64,000 nucleotides of DNA, from contig NZ_LMGY01000016.1 in the NCBI RefSeq assembly GCF_001427585.1, forward strand, positions 124,252 through 188,251, written 5' to 3'. Position 1 is the first letter of the stretch. Each line of letters begins with the position of its first letter. This DNA is from Pseudoxanthomonas sp. Root630. GTDB lineage: Bacteria; Pseudomonadota; Gammaproteobacteria; Xanthomonadales; Xanthomonadaceae. A program made the position numbers and the translations under genes. A model generated the notes under the pieces. That model was not told where the DNA came from. It saw only the letters and a list, made by a program, of their open reading frames with translations, and did no database searches. Shown piece after piece: positions 43,036 to 50,427 of this stretch.

Positions 43036-43157
43036 CCCCTCTCCCACCGGGAGAGGGGTTGGGGTGAGGGTCCGGCAGCCGCCGCGTCCTGCAGCATCCC
43101 CACTCCGCCGCACCCTCATCCGGCGCTTCGCGCCACCTTCTCCCGACGGGAGAAGGG
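43036..43157. repeat. REP/BIME-type palindromic element between sucB and lpdA
   Basis: Two hairpins in inverted orientation. The first has a perfect 10-bp stem CCCCTCTCCC / GGGAGAGGGG with a three-base loop (43036-43058), then GGGGTGAGGG (43061-43070). The second begins with the near-complement CCCTCATCC (43113-43121), a small CGGCGC/GCGCCA-type hairpin, and ends with stem CCTTCTCCC / GGGAGAAGG (43136-43156). This composition is familiar from repeats scattered in xanthomonad genomes. In the transcript it would fold into a long structure between sucB and lpdA. Confidence 0.85.
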
Positions 43158-43176
43158 AAATGCAAAGGACTTCCAA

Positions 43177-44628
43177 ATGGCTGAACAATTCGACGTCGTC
43201 GTCATCGGTGCCGGTCCGGCCGGCTACCACGCCGCCATCCGCGCCGCGCAGCTGGGCATGAAGGTCGCCTGCATCGACGCCGCGCTGGGCAAGGACGGCA
43301 AGCCCGCGCTGGGCGGCACCTGCCTCCGCGTGGGTTGCGTGCCCTCCAAGGCGCTGCTGGATTCCTCGCGCCAGTTCTGGAACATGGGCCACCTGTTCGG
43401 CGACCACGGCATCAGCTTCAAGGACGCGAAGATCGACGTCGAAGCGATGGTCGGCCGCAAGGACAAGATCGTGAAGCAGTTCACCGGCGGCATCGCGATG
43501 CTGTTCAAGGCGAACAAGATCACCCCGTACTACGGCTTCGGCCAGCTGCAGCCCGGCAACGTGGTCAAGGTCAAGCAGCACGACGGCAGCGACGTCGAGC
43601 TCAAGGGTACCAACGTCATCATCGCCGCCGGTTCGGATTCGATCGAGCTGCCGTTCGCGAAGTTCGACAACGACACCATCGTCGACAACGTCGGCGCGCT
43701 GGACTTCACCGAAGTGCCGAAGCGCCTGGCCGTGATCGGTGCCGGCGTGATCGGCCTGGAGCTGGGCAGCGTGTGGAAGCGCCTCGGCGCCGAGGTCGTG
43801 ATCCTGGAAGCGCTGCCGGAGTTCCTGGCCGCCGCCGACACCGAGATCGCCAAGGTCGCCGCCAAGGAATTCAAGAAGCAGGGCCTCGACATCCGCCTGG
43901 GCGCCAAGGTCAGCAAGACCGAGGTCGTGTCTGGCAAGGGCAGCGGCAAGAGCAAGCAGAAGGAAGTCGTGGTCACCTACAGCGACGCCGAAGGCGAGAA
44001 GACGCTGACGGTGGACAAGCTGCTGGTCGCCGTGGGCCGTAAGGCCGCAAGCAAGGGCCTGCTGGCCGACGGCACCGGCGTGAAGCTGACCGACCGCGGC
44101 CAGATCGAAGTCGACGACCACTGCCACACCGGCGTGGACGGCGTGTGGGCCGTCGGCGACTGCGTGCGCGGCCCGATGCTGGCGCACAAGGGCTTCGAGG
44201 AAGGCATCGCCGTGGCCGAACTGATCGCGGGCCTGCCGGGCCACGTCAACTTCGACACCGTGCCGTGGGTGATCTACACCGAGCCGGAAATCGCCTGGGT
44301 CGGCAAGACCGAACAGCAGCTCAAGGCCGAGGGCGTGCCGTACAAGGTCGGCACCTTCCCGTTCGCCGCCATCGCGCGCACCGTGGCGATGGGCGAACCG
44401 GCCGGCCTGGTGAAGGTCATCGCCCACGAGGAAACCGACCTGATCCTGGGCCTGCATGCCGTGGGCGTGGGCGTGTCAGAACTGGTGCACGAAGGTGTGA
44501 TCGCGATGGAATTCAAGGGCTCGGCCGACGACCTGGCGCGCATCTGCCATGCGCATCCGACCTTGTCGGAAGCCATCCACGACGCCGCGATGGCCGTGCA
44601 CAAGCGTTCGATCCACAAGGCCAACTGA
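43177..44628 (+). CDS. lpdA: Dihydrolipoamide dehydrogenase (E3)
   Basis: 483-residue FAD/NAD flavoprotein. FAD motif VIGAGPAGYHAAI (9-21), redox-active disulfide Cys49-Cys54 (GGTCLRVGCVPSK), NAD motif VIGAGVIGLELGSVW, the second FAD contact VGDCVRGPMLAHKGFEEG, and the C-terminal active-site base HAHPTLSEAIHDA (His-Pro-x-x-x-Glu). Regenerates lipoamide for the E2 protein encoded upstream. Shine-Dalgarno AAGGA lies seven bases before ATG 43177, beyond the palindromic repeat. Ends at a terminator at 44678. Confidence 0.97.
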   Translation: MAEQFDVVVIGAGPAGYHAAIRAAQLGMKVACIDAALGKDGKPALGGTCLRVGCVPSKALLDSSRQFWNMGHLFGDHGISFKDAKIDVEAMVGRKDKIVKQFTGGIAMLFKANKITPYYGFGQLQPGNVVKVKQHDGSDVELKGTNVIIAAGSDSIELPFAKFDNDTIVDNVGALDFTEVPKRLAVIGAGVIGLELGSVWKRLGAEVVILEALPEFLAAADTEIAKVAAKEFKKQGLDIRLGAKVSKTEVVSGKGSGKSKQKEVVVTYSDAEGEKTLTVDKLLVAVGRKAASKGLLADGTGVKLTDRGQIEVDDHCHTGVDGVWAVGDCVRGPMLAHKGFEEGIAVAELIAGLPGHVNFDTVPWVIYTEPEIAWVGKTEQQLKAEGVPYKVGTFPFAAIARTVAMGEPAGLVKVIAHEETDLILGLHAVGVGVSELVHEGVIAMEFKGSADDLARICHAHPTLSEAIHDAAMAVHKRSIHKAN

Positions 44629-44677
44629 GGCCGCACGGCAGCCGCGCATCGCGTGGCCACCGAGACGACACCGCATG

Positions 44678-44710
44678 CGCCAGGCGAAGCCTGGCGTTTT
44701 GCGTTTCTGA
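44678..44710 (+). terminator. Terminator of the sucAB-lpd operon
   Basis: CGCCAGGC / GCCTGGCG, 8-bp stem with a GAA loop, followed by TTTTGCGTTT, about 50 bases after the lpdA stop. It lies just ahead of the LOG-family gene. Confidence 0.9.
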
Positions 44711-44735
44711 CAACAGGCAACACAGGACACCGACC

Positions 44736-45329
44736 ATGAAGAGCATCTGCGTCTACTGCGGCTCCAACGCCGGCAGCAAGCCGGCCTATACCGAACGCGC
44801 CATCGCGCTGGGCGACCGCATCGCGAAGGAAGGCATGCAACTGGTCTACGGCGGTGGCAACGTCGGCCTGATGGGCATCGTGGCCGATGCGGTACTCGCG
44901 GCCGGAGGCGACGTCATCGGCGTGATCCCCGAGCAACTCGTAGGCTGGGAAGTCGCGCACAAGGGCGTCACCCGCCTGGAAGTGGTCGCCAACATGCACG
45001 AACGCAAGAAGCGCATGTTCGACCTGTCCGACGCCTTCGTCGCCCTGCCCGGCGGCTTCGGCACGCTCGACGAAATGTTCGAGATGCTGACCTGGCGCCA
45101 GCTCGGCATCGGCGACAAGCCTTGCGCCTTCCTCGACGTGGAAGGCTTCTACACCCCGCTGATGGGCATGATCGACCGCATGGTCGAGGAACGCTTCCTG
45201 CACCCGGAACAGCGCAACGACCTGTGGCATGGCGACGATCTCGACGCGATGGTCGCCTGGATGCGCGCCTATTCGCCGGCGCAGGCGGACAAGTGGATGG
45301 ATGAGAAGCGGCGAAAGTCGTTGCGTTGA
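44736..45329 (+). CDS. LOG-family protein (cytokinin riboside 5'-monophosphate phosphoribohydrolase-like)
   Basis: 197 residues. Lysine-decarboxylase-like Rossmann fold of the LOG family with the diagnostic PGGFGTLDEMFEMLTWRQLG (PGGxGTxxE) and CVYCGSNAGSKPAY at the N-terminus. Members cleave nucleoside 5'-monophosphates at the N-glycosidic bond; bacterial ones act on cytokinin nucleotides or AMP. The open frame extends back into lpdA, but ATG 44736 matches the family start and lies after the lpd terminator, so it is a separate unit. Confidence 0.93.
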   Translation: MKSICVYCGSNAGSKPAYTERAIALGDRIAKEGMQLVYGGGNVGLMGIVADAVLAAGGDVIGVIPEQLVGWEVAHKGVTRLEVVANMHERKKRMFDLSDAFVALPGGFGTLDEMFEMLTWRQLGIGDKPCAFLDVEGFYTPLMGMIDRMVEERFLHPEQRNDLWHGDDLDAMVAWMRAYSPAQADKWMDEKRRKSLR

Positions 45330-45384
45330 GCTGTGGATCGTCGGCAGGCGAAGGAAGCGTCTTTTCGGTTGACCGCTCGCCGAC

Positions 45385-45527
45385 AAGTCGCTGGGTCCCG
45401 GCTTTCGCCGGGATGACGGCGATGTGTTCTTCGCTCGTCATGCCTGGTGCCGGTCCACCAACGGATATGGTCGGTCAGCACAGATTCCCCAGCCGTCATC
45501 CCGGCGAAAGCCGGGACCCAGCGACTT
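45385..45527. repeat. Perfect 35-bp inverted repeat upstream of the GIY-YIG gene
   Basis: Arm 1 at 45385-45419 and arm 2 at 45493-45527 are exact reverse complements over 35 bases, separated by 73 bases. Each arm contains its own small hairpin, CCCGGC-TTTC-GCCGGG, and the flanking GTCATCC / CCCAGCGA motif common in proteobacterial intergenic repeats. A third, shorter copy lies at 45957-45985 in the orientation of arm 1. The loop between the arms shows no gene. Confidence 0.95.
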
Positions 45528-45595
45528 GCGCTTGAACGTGACAAGCATTCGGGTCGATGATCAAGCGTGTCGCCGACATGGGCAAGGAGCGCCCT

Positions 45596-45889
45596 GTGCG
45601 CCAGCATGCCCCCTACGTCTACATCCTCGCCAGCCGCCGCAACGGAACGCTCTACATCGGCGTGACTTCCGACCTGCCTTCGCGCGTCTGGCAGCACAAG
45701 ACCGATCAGGTCCCCGGCTTCACCCGGCGCTATCGCATCCACACGCTCGTCTGGTACGAAGCGCATGAGACCATGCAATCCGCGATCTCGCGCGAAAAGG
45801 CGCTGAAGGAATGGAAACGTGCGTGGAAGATCGAGCTGATCGAGGACCGGAATCCGTACTGGCGTGATCTCGATGGCGAGATCGCATGA
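45596..45889 (+). CDS. GIY-YIG family nuclease (single domain)
   Basis: 97 residues made of little more than one GIY-YIG domain: YVYILASRRNGTLYIGVTS (GIY and YIG elements), the catalytic Arg region LPSRVWQHK, and the metal-binding Glu helix ISREKALKEWKRAWKIELIE. Such YhbQ/UPF0213-type proteins are widespread and of unknown function. GTG 45596 is preferred because AAGGAG (45583-45588) lies seven bases upstream and relatives begin at the equivalent of MRQHAPYVYIL; ATG 45557 would add 13 residues. The gene sits between copies of an intergenic repeat on both sides. Confidence 0.88.
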   Translation: MRQHAPYVYILASRRNGTLYIGVTSDLPSRVWQHKTDQVPGFTRRYRIHTLVWYEAHETMQSAISREKALKEWKRAWKIELIEDRNPYWRDLDGEIA

Positions 45890-45956
45890 AGCAACGTACG
45901 AAAGTCGTACGGCGTCGCCTTGGCTTTTCTTCCGTGCGCCAGCAGAATCGACGCCA

Positions 45957-45985
45957 CTGGGTCCCGGCGTTCGCCGGGATGACGG
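45957..45985. repeat. Third copy of the GIY-YIG-associated repeat
   Basis: 29 bases (CTGGGTCCCGGC, then TTCGCCGGGATGACGG after one differing base) match arm 1 of the inverted repeat at 45385 with a single mismatch. It lies 67 bases after the nuclease gene and ends inside the Shine-Dalgarno of acuI. Confidence 0.9.
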
Positions 45986-45993
45986 AGCACACC

Positions 45994-46989
45994 ATGACGT
46001 CGGCCACTTCCTTCAACGCCTTCCGCATCCACAACGATGACGCCGGTTATCGCGCCGGCATCGAGACGCTGACGCTCGACGGATTGAACCCGGGTGAAGT
46101 CGTCGTCAAGACCGCTTACTCCTCGGTCAACTACAAGGACGCGCTGGCCGGTACCGGCGAAGGCAAGATCCTGCGGCGCTTCCCGCTGGTCGGCGGTATC
46201 GACGTCGCGGGCCATGTGGTGGCCTCGACCGACCCCGCGTTCAAGGAAGGCGACGCCGTGCTCGTCACCGGCTGCGGCCTCAGCGAGACACGCGACGGCG
46301 GCTATGCCGAGTACGCACGGCTGGAAGCCAGGTGGGTCATTCCCCTGCCCGCCGGCCTGAGCCTGCGCGAAAGCATGATCCTCGGCACGGCCGGCTTCAC
46401 CGCCGCACTGGCCCTGTTCCGCATGCGCGAGAACCGGCAGACGCCCGACCTGGGCCCGCTCGCCGTCACCGGCGCCACCGGCGGTGTGGGCTCACTGGCC
46501 GTGGACATCTTCAGCAAGGCCGGATTCGAGGTGCACGCGATCAGCGGCAAACCGGAGAACACCGGTTACCTGACCTCGATCGGCGCCCGCCAGGTCCTCG
46601 GACGGGACGCCCTGGCCACGACACGCCCGATGGAATCGGCGCGCTTCGGCGGCGGACTGGACAACGTGGGCGGCGCGATGCTCGCCAGCCTGCTTGCGCA
46701 GACCACGCCCTACGGCAACGTGGCGACCGCGGGGCTGGCGGCCAGCCACGACCTGCCTACCACGGTGATGCCCTTCATCATCCGCGGTGTATCGCTGCTG
46801 GGCGTGGCCTCCGCGGGCACCGCACGGGACGTTCGCGAGGCGGTCTGGGCCCATTTGGGCAGTGACTGGAAGCCGGCCCACCTGGACACCATCTGTACCC
46901 GGGAAACCACCCTGGACGGGCTGCCCGAGGTCTTCCGGACGATGCTGGCGGGCCGGTCCTTCGGCCGCACGCTCGTGCGAATGGGATGA
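45994..46989 (+). CDS. acuI: Acrylyl-CoA reductase-type quinone oxidoreductase (AcuI/YhdH)
   Basis: 331-residue zinc-independent medium-chain dehydrogenase. NADPH motif AVTGATGGVGSLAVDIF (about 150-166), the family N-terminus TAYSSVNYKDALAGTGEGKI, GGIDVAGHVV and GGGLDNVGGAML. AcuI reduces acryloyl-CoA to propionyl-CoA and protects against acrylate; YhdH is close (324 residues). The start is ATG 45994 with GGAG (45984-45987) contributed partly by the preceding repeat. A 108-base extension of the frame upstream encodes the repeat and is not coding. Confidence 0.9.
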   Translation: MTSATSFNAFRIHNDDAGYRAGIETLTLDGLNPGEVVVKTAYSSVNYKDALAGTGEGKILRRFPLVGGIDVAGHVVASTDPAFKEGDAVLVTGCGLSETRDGGYAEYARLEARWVIPLPAGLSLRESMILGTAGFTAALALFRMRENRQTPDLGPLAVTGATGGVGSLAVDIFSKAGFEVHAISGKPENTGYLTSIGARQVLGRDALATTRPMESARFGGGLDNVGGAMLASLLAQTTPYGNVATAGLAASHDLPTTVMPFIIRGVSLLGVASAGTARDVREAVWAHLGSDWKPAHLDTICTRETTLDGLPEVFRTMLAGRSFGRTLVRMG

Positions 46990-47037
46990 ACGGCAGTGGC
47001 GGCGCGACAGGCGTCATACCCTGGCCGCGATCCCCAT

Positions 47038-47065
47038 TTGTCTTGTCCCAAAGTCGCTCTACAAT
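47038..47065 (+). promoter_or_regulatory. pilH promoter
   Basis: TTGTCT (47038-47043) and TACAAT (47060-47065) with a 16-base spacer, 29 bases before the pilH ATG. Good sigma-70 match; the 5' leader would be about 20 bases. Confidence 0.6.
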
Positions 47066-47093
47066 CCTCGGCGGGGACAACTTGGGGAACTCC

Positions 47094-47486
47094 ATGGCAA
47101 AGATTCTGATCGTCGACGATTCACCGTCGCAGTTGCTCGGCATCCAGCGCATCGTCGAAAAGCTGGGGCACGAGTCCATCACCGCCGAAGACGGCGCCGC
47201 GGGCGTGGAAGTCGCCAAGCGCGAACTGCCCGACATGGTCCTGATGGACGTGGTGATGCCCAACCTGAACGGGTTCCAGGCCACGCGGACACTCAGCCGC
47301 GAAGCCACGACCAAGCACATCCCGGTGATCCTGGTGACCACCAAGGACCAGGACACGGACCGCATGTGGGGCCTGCGCCAGGGCGCCAAGGCCTACCTGA
47401 CCAAGCCGTTCTCGGAAGACGAACTGGCCGAGGTCATCGAGCGCATCTTCAACGCGCGCGAACTGCCCTCGCCGCCGTCCACCTGA
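47094..47486 (+). CDS. pilH: CheY-like response regulator, PilH type
   Basis: 130-residue single-domain receiver. Acidic pair Asp8-Asp9 (LIVDDSPSQ), phospho-acceptor Asp52 (VLMDVVMPNLNG), Thr82-83 and Lys104 (AYLTKPFSEDE). The stretch VVMPNLNGFQATRTLSR and VTTKDQDTDRMWGLRQGAKAYLTKP, taken in parts, is characteristic of PilH of the type IV pilus twitching-motility system, which controls pilus extension and retraction. Shine-Dalgarno GGGGAAC precedes ATG 47094. It is alone here, without pilG, pilI, pilJ or chpA, and has its own promoter and terminator. Confidence 0.85.
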   Translation: MAKILIVDDSPSQLLGIQRIVEKLGHESITAEDGAAGVEVAKRELPDMVLMDVVMPNLNGFQATRTLSREATTKHIPVILVTTKDQDTDRMWGLRQGAKAYLTKPFSEDELAEVIERIFNARELPSPPST

Positions 47487-47510
47487 CGCCGCGGCCTCGC
47501 TGCATACCGA

Positions 47511-47540
47511 AGAGCAGGCGCGAGCCTGCTCTTCTCGTTT
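47511..47540. terminator. Terminator between pilH and the Cfa-type gene
   Basis: AGAGCAGGC / GCCTGCTCT, 9-bp perfect stem with a GCGA loop, then TCTCGTTT. It separates two convergent genes. Confidence 0.85.
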
Positions 47541-47549
47541 CAGGCCCTG

Positions 47550-48668
47550 TCAGCGCGGTGCGACGTATCCGCCGCGCACACCGCGGGGCGACAGCACCAG
47601 TTGCCACAACTGCGAGCGGCGGCTGCGGAACGTGGCCATCGAGGCGCTCAGGTAGAAGCGCCACATCCGGCGGAAACGCGTGTCGTAGCGCGGATCGAGA
47701 TGCACCCATGCGGCTTCCACGTTGCTCCGCCACGCCTCCAGCGTGCGGTCGTAGTCGGCGCCGAAACTGTGCCAGTCCTCCAGCACGAACCTCCCTTCCA
47801 TCGCATGGGTGATCTGCGCCGCGGACGGCAGCATCGAGTTGGGGAAGATGTAGCGCGCGATCCACGGGTCGGTGCGGTGCACCGAGCGGTTCGTGCCGAT
47901 GCTGTGCAGCAGGAACAGGCCATCGGCGGGCAGGCAGCGGCGGACGACGTCGAAGAAGGTGGCGTAGTTCTTCACCCCGACGTGTTCGAACATGCCCAGC
48001 GAGAACGCCGCATCGAAGCGCTCGTCGAGATCGCGGTAATCCCACAGGCGGATCTCGATCGGCAGGCCCGCGCACAGCCCGCGCGCGTACTCGGCCTGCT
48101 CGGCCGAGATGGTCACGCCGACGCCGCTGACGCCGTACCGCTCGGCCGCGAACTTCAACGCCTCGCCCCAGCCACAACCGATGTCGAGCACGCGCATGCC
48201 GGGGACCAGTCGCAACTTGCGGCACACCAGGTCCAGCTTGGCCTCCTGGGCGGCGTCCAGTTCCACGGCGTCGCGCCAATAGGCGCAGCTGTAGACCAGG
48301 CGACGACCGAGCATGGCCGCGTACAGGTCGTTGCCCAGATCGTAATGGCGGCGACCGACCTCGCCGCTACGACGGCGCGACTGCAGGTTGGTCAGGCGTG
48401 CGCGCAGCGCATCGAATATCTCGCCCGGCCCATGCATGCGCTCGTCCAAGCGCGCATCCAGCAGGCGGAACAGCAGGTCGTCCAGCGCGTCCGCGTCCCA
48501 CCAGCCGTCCATGTAGCTTTCACCGAGCCCCAGCGAACCCTGGCCGAGCACGCGCGCATGCACGCGGGCGTCGTTGACCCGGAAGTCCCATGGCCGGCCG
48601 CCATCGATCCGCACATCCGCTTCGGCCAACAGGGATCGCATCCTGTGCTCGAAGCGGGCGTGCGACAT
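47550..48668 (-). CDS. Cyclopropane-fatty-acyl-phospholipid synthase family methyltransferase
   Basis: 372 residues. SAM motif VLDIGCGWGEALKFAAERYG, the Cfa signatures YSCAYWRDAVELDAAQEAKL and SLGMFEHVGVKNY, and RYIFPNSMLPS. E. coli Cfa (382 residues) adds a methylene bridge to unsaturated phospholipid acyl chains; this protein has the same architecture with an N-terminal lipid-handling domain (1-100). Related enzymes act on other lipids, so the exact product is not certain. It lies seven bases after the DUF3298 gene on the same strand, forming a two-gene operon. Confidence 0.92.
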   Translation of the reverse strand: MSHARFEHRMRSLLAEADVRIDGGRPWDFRVNDARVHARVLGQGSLGLGESYMDGWWDADALDDLLFRLLDARLDERMHGPGEIFDALRARLTNLQSRRRSGEVGRRHYDLGNDLYAAMLGRRLVYSCAYWRDAVELDAAQEAKLDLVCRKLRLVPGMRVLDIGCGWGEALKFAAERYGVSGVGVTISAEQAEYARGLCAGLPIEIRLWDYRDLDERFDAAFSLGMFEHVGVKNYATFFDVVRRCLPADGLFLLHSIGTNRSVHRTDPWIARYIFPNSMLPSAAQITHAMEGRFVLEDWHSFGADYDRTLEAWRSNVEAAWVHLDPRYDTRFRRMWRFYLSASMATFRSRRSQLWQLVLSPRGVRGGYVAPR

Positions 48669-48675
48669 GGCGGAC

Positions 48676-49521
48676 TCAGCGGGCGAACAGCCCCGCGTAC
48701 TCCGGTGCGATGTGCGGAAGCAGGACCGCCGCTGGCACGTCGACGGTCTGCGTGCCGTCCGCGTACGGCCCCACCTGGTAAGGCGGGAACACGAAACGCA
48801 GGGCGGTGATGTGGCCGGCAGCGTCGAGCACCGGCACGAATTCGCTGAAGTTGCGGGGCTCGGGCTCCGTACCCTCGTCGATCATCCGCGAGGTGCTCTT
48901 GATGAGCGCGGCACGGTCCACCGGCGCCAGTTCGTCTTCGTCCGCGCGCGTGACCACGGCGGTGTGCAACTGCTCGCGCACGTAATCGCTGATGGCCTGC
49001 CAGCCCTTGGCGCCCGTCACGAGGGCCGCCGACGTGAGGCGCTGGTCCTGCTGCGGCAGCCAGACGAAACGCGCGATCAGCGGCTGGCCATGCGCGCCGC
49101 CGGTGTAGCGGCTGCCGTCGGCGGCGACCGCCACGATCTGCGGTGTATCCACCACTTGCTCGAACGCCAGCGACAGCTCATAGGGCGCCGAGGGTTTGTC
49201 GTTGCCGAAAGCCTCCACCGCCTCCATCAACTCGGCCCGCTCGGCGGCCGCGTAGTCGGCCAGCGCCTTCGCCAGACCGGGATACCGGTTCACCGACGCG
49301 GGATAGCTGATACCCACCACATAGTGGTCGGTGGTTTCGATGACGTCTTTCAACCCGACCGGCGCCGTCGTCGTGTCGGGGGTGGTCCCCGCCGCCGGAA
49401 CAGCCGGGGCGTCGGCCGGCGCGCCGGACGGGGATTCGCGCTTGCAGGCCGCCAGCGAGGCGGCCGCCAGCAGGGCCAGGCAGGCCATGCGCAGGGTGTG
49501 GGGGGTCTTCCAGGGGGACAC
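48676..49521 (-). CDS. DUF3298-domain lipoprotein
   Basis: 281 residues. Signal region with lipobox LAAC (about residue 26), a Pro/Ala/Thr linker, and DUF4163/DUF3298 (RsiV-like) domains: SLAFEQVVDTPQIVAVAADGSRYTGGAHGQP and the C-terminal VFPPYQVGPYADGTQTVDVPAAVLLPHI, cited in parts. The start is taken as GTG 49521 because AAGGAG lies eight bases upstream; longer ATG starts lack one and would bury the signal. RsiV relatives bind lysozyme, but this one has no anti-sigma part. It probably works in the envelope with the lipid-modifying enzyme encoded next. Confidence 0.85.
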   Translation of the reverse strand: MSPWKTPHTLRMACLALLAAASLAACKRESPSGAPADAPAVPAAGTTPDTTTAPVGLKDVIETTDHYVVGISYPASVNRYPGLAKALADYAAAERAELMEAVEAFGNDKPSAPYELSLAFEQVVDTPQIVAVAADGSRYTGGAHGQPLIARFVWLPQQDQRLTSAALVTGAKGWQAISDYVREQLHTAVVTRADEDELAPVDRAALIKSTSRMIDEGTEPEPRNFSEFVPVLDAAGHITALRFVFPPYQVGPYADGTQTVDVPAAVLLPHIAPEYAGLFAR

Positions 49522-49587
49522 GTTCGGGCTCCTTCCGCGTGTGATGGCCGTCATTCTAGGGCGCACCACCCGTGACCTGCAGCAGGT

Positions 49588-49881
49588 TCACGCATCGACA
49601 AGCCCAGCGTATTCAGGATGACGCTCGACATAGGCCGCGGAATAGGAGCAAGCAGGCACCACGCGCCAACCCTGCGCTCGCGCGTGATCCAGCGCCGCCT
49701 TGACCAGGGTCGCGGCGACGCCGCGCCCGCCGATCTGGTCGGGCACCCCCGTGTGGTTGATGATCATCCGGCCGTCCCGCAGCGAATACAGCAATTCGGC
49801 CTCGTAGCCGTCCAGCAGGGTGTGGAAACGGCGGGCATCGGGGTCGTGATGCACATCCGGGGAACGCGGGTCAGCGGTCAT
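49588..49881 (-). CDS. Small GNAT-fold N-acetyltransferase (YidJ type)
   Basis: 97 residues, the short GNAT form: FHTLLDGYEAELLYSLRDGRMIINHTGVPDQIGGRGVAATLVKAALDHARAQGW contains the acetyl-CoA loop GGRGVAATLV; the end VVPACSYSAAYVERHPEYAGLV is typical. Substrates of this compact group are unknown. Start ATG 49881 follows GGAG with proper spacing. Single gene, divergent from the small ORF at 50080. Confidence 0.88.
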   Translation of the reverse strand: MTADPRSPDVHHDPDARRFHTLLDGYEAELLYSLRDGRMIINHTGVPDQIGGRGVAATLVKAALDHARAQGWRVVPACSYSAAYVERHPEYAGLVDA

Positions 49882-49947
49882 GGGATCTCCGTGGCGGGGG
49901 GCTCATGGGCATTGTGACGCACTGCCCACCGGGGGCTGAGGCAAAAC

Positions 49948-50042
49948 TGACGCAACACGTCACATTCATCCTTGTGAAAGGATTCAGGGCGCGCCTGAAA
50001 CGTGATCGACTTCGCGAAACGAGAGTTGGCACGATTGCTGCG
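49948..50042 (+). promoter_or_regulatory. Possible sigma-54 promoter with upstream dyad
   Basis: TTGGCACGATTGCTGCG (50026-50042) fits the -24/-12 consensus: GG at 50028-50029 and GC at 50040-50041 are exactly ten bases apart, with the TGGCACG half perfect and CTGC in place of TTGC. An inverted repeat TGACG-CAACA-CGTCA (49948-49962) lies 65-80 bases upstream, a normal place for an enhancer-binding protein. It reads toward the 67-residue gene at 50080. Confidence 0.45.
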
Positions 50043-50079
50043 TGTGTAGGGCCATAGACCCGCACTTCGGAGTTCCGCC

Positions 50080-50283
50080 ATGAGCCTGATCGAAGAATTG
50101 CCCGACGTCTCCAACGCCAGCGACTTCACGCTGCTTGAAGGCCTGTTCCAGCTCACCGTCACCGGCCACACCAGCGACTGGGAGTTCGAGCGCCTCAACA
50201 ACGCGGTGTACGAGCGCTTGATGTCCGCCTACTCCAGCGCCGAGATCGGCAGCGTGCACGCCGTGCACTCGTTGATGGACTGA
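50080..50283 (+). CDS. Small acidic protein of unknown function
   Basis: 67 residues, no family recognised. Acidic and helical in appearance: MSLIEELPDVSNASDFTLLEG, LFQLTVTGHTSDWEFERLN, then NAVYERLMSAYSSAEIGSVHAVHSLMD. No signal or membrane segment, so it is cytosolic. GGAG seven bases before the ATG, frame-consistent codon use and a dedicated upstream region (possible sigma-54 promoter) support a real gene. An inverted repeat lies beyond its stop. Confidence 0.7.
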   Translation: MSLIEELPDVSNASDFTLLEGLFQLTVTGHTSDWEFERLNNAVYERLMSAYSSAEIGSVHAVHSLMD

Positions 50284-50311
50284 GCAGGAAGACGCTTCTT
50301 TCTACCGGGTG

Positions 50312-50361
50312 CTCCGGCGCGGCGCAGGGGTCCGCCTTCGGGTGCGACTGCCGCGCCGGAG
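50312..50361. repeat. Inverted repeat after the small ORF
   Basis: CTCCGGCGCGGC (50312-50323) and GCCGCGCCGGAG (50350-50361) are exact complements across a 26-base loop that can fold further. It lies between convergent genes and may act as a transcript end, but there is no T-run. Confidence 0.6.
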
Positions 50362-50427
50362 TCCCGTCCCTCCCGCCCTCGCGGGAAGCACCTGATACAT
50401 CCCACTCGTTTCGTCGAAGCCGCGGCA

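Noticed and set aside
45385-45985. Insertion sequence or CRISPR array
   Set aside because: There is no transposase, no target duplication visible and no regular repeat-spacer pattern; the repeats are palindromic and few.
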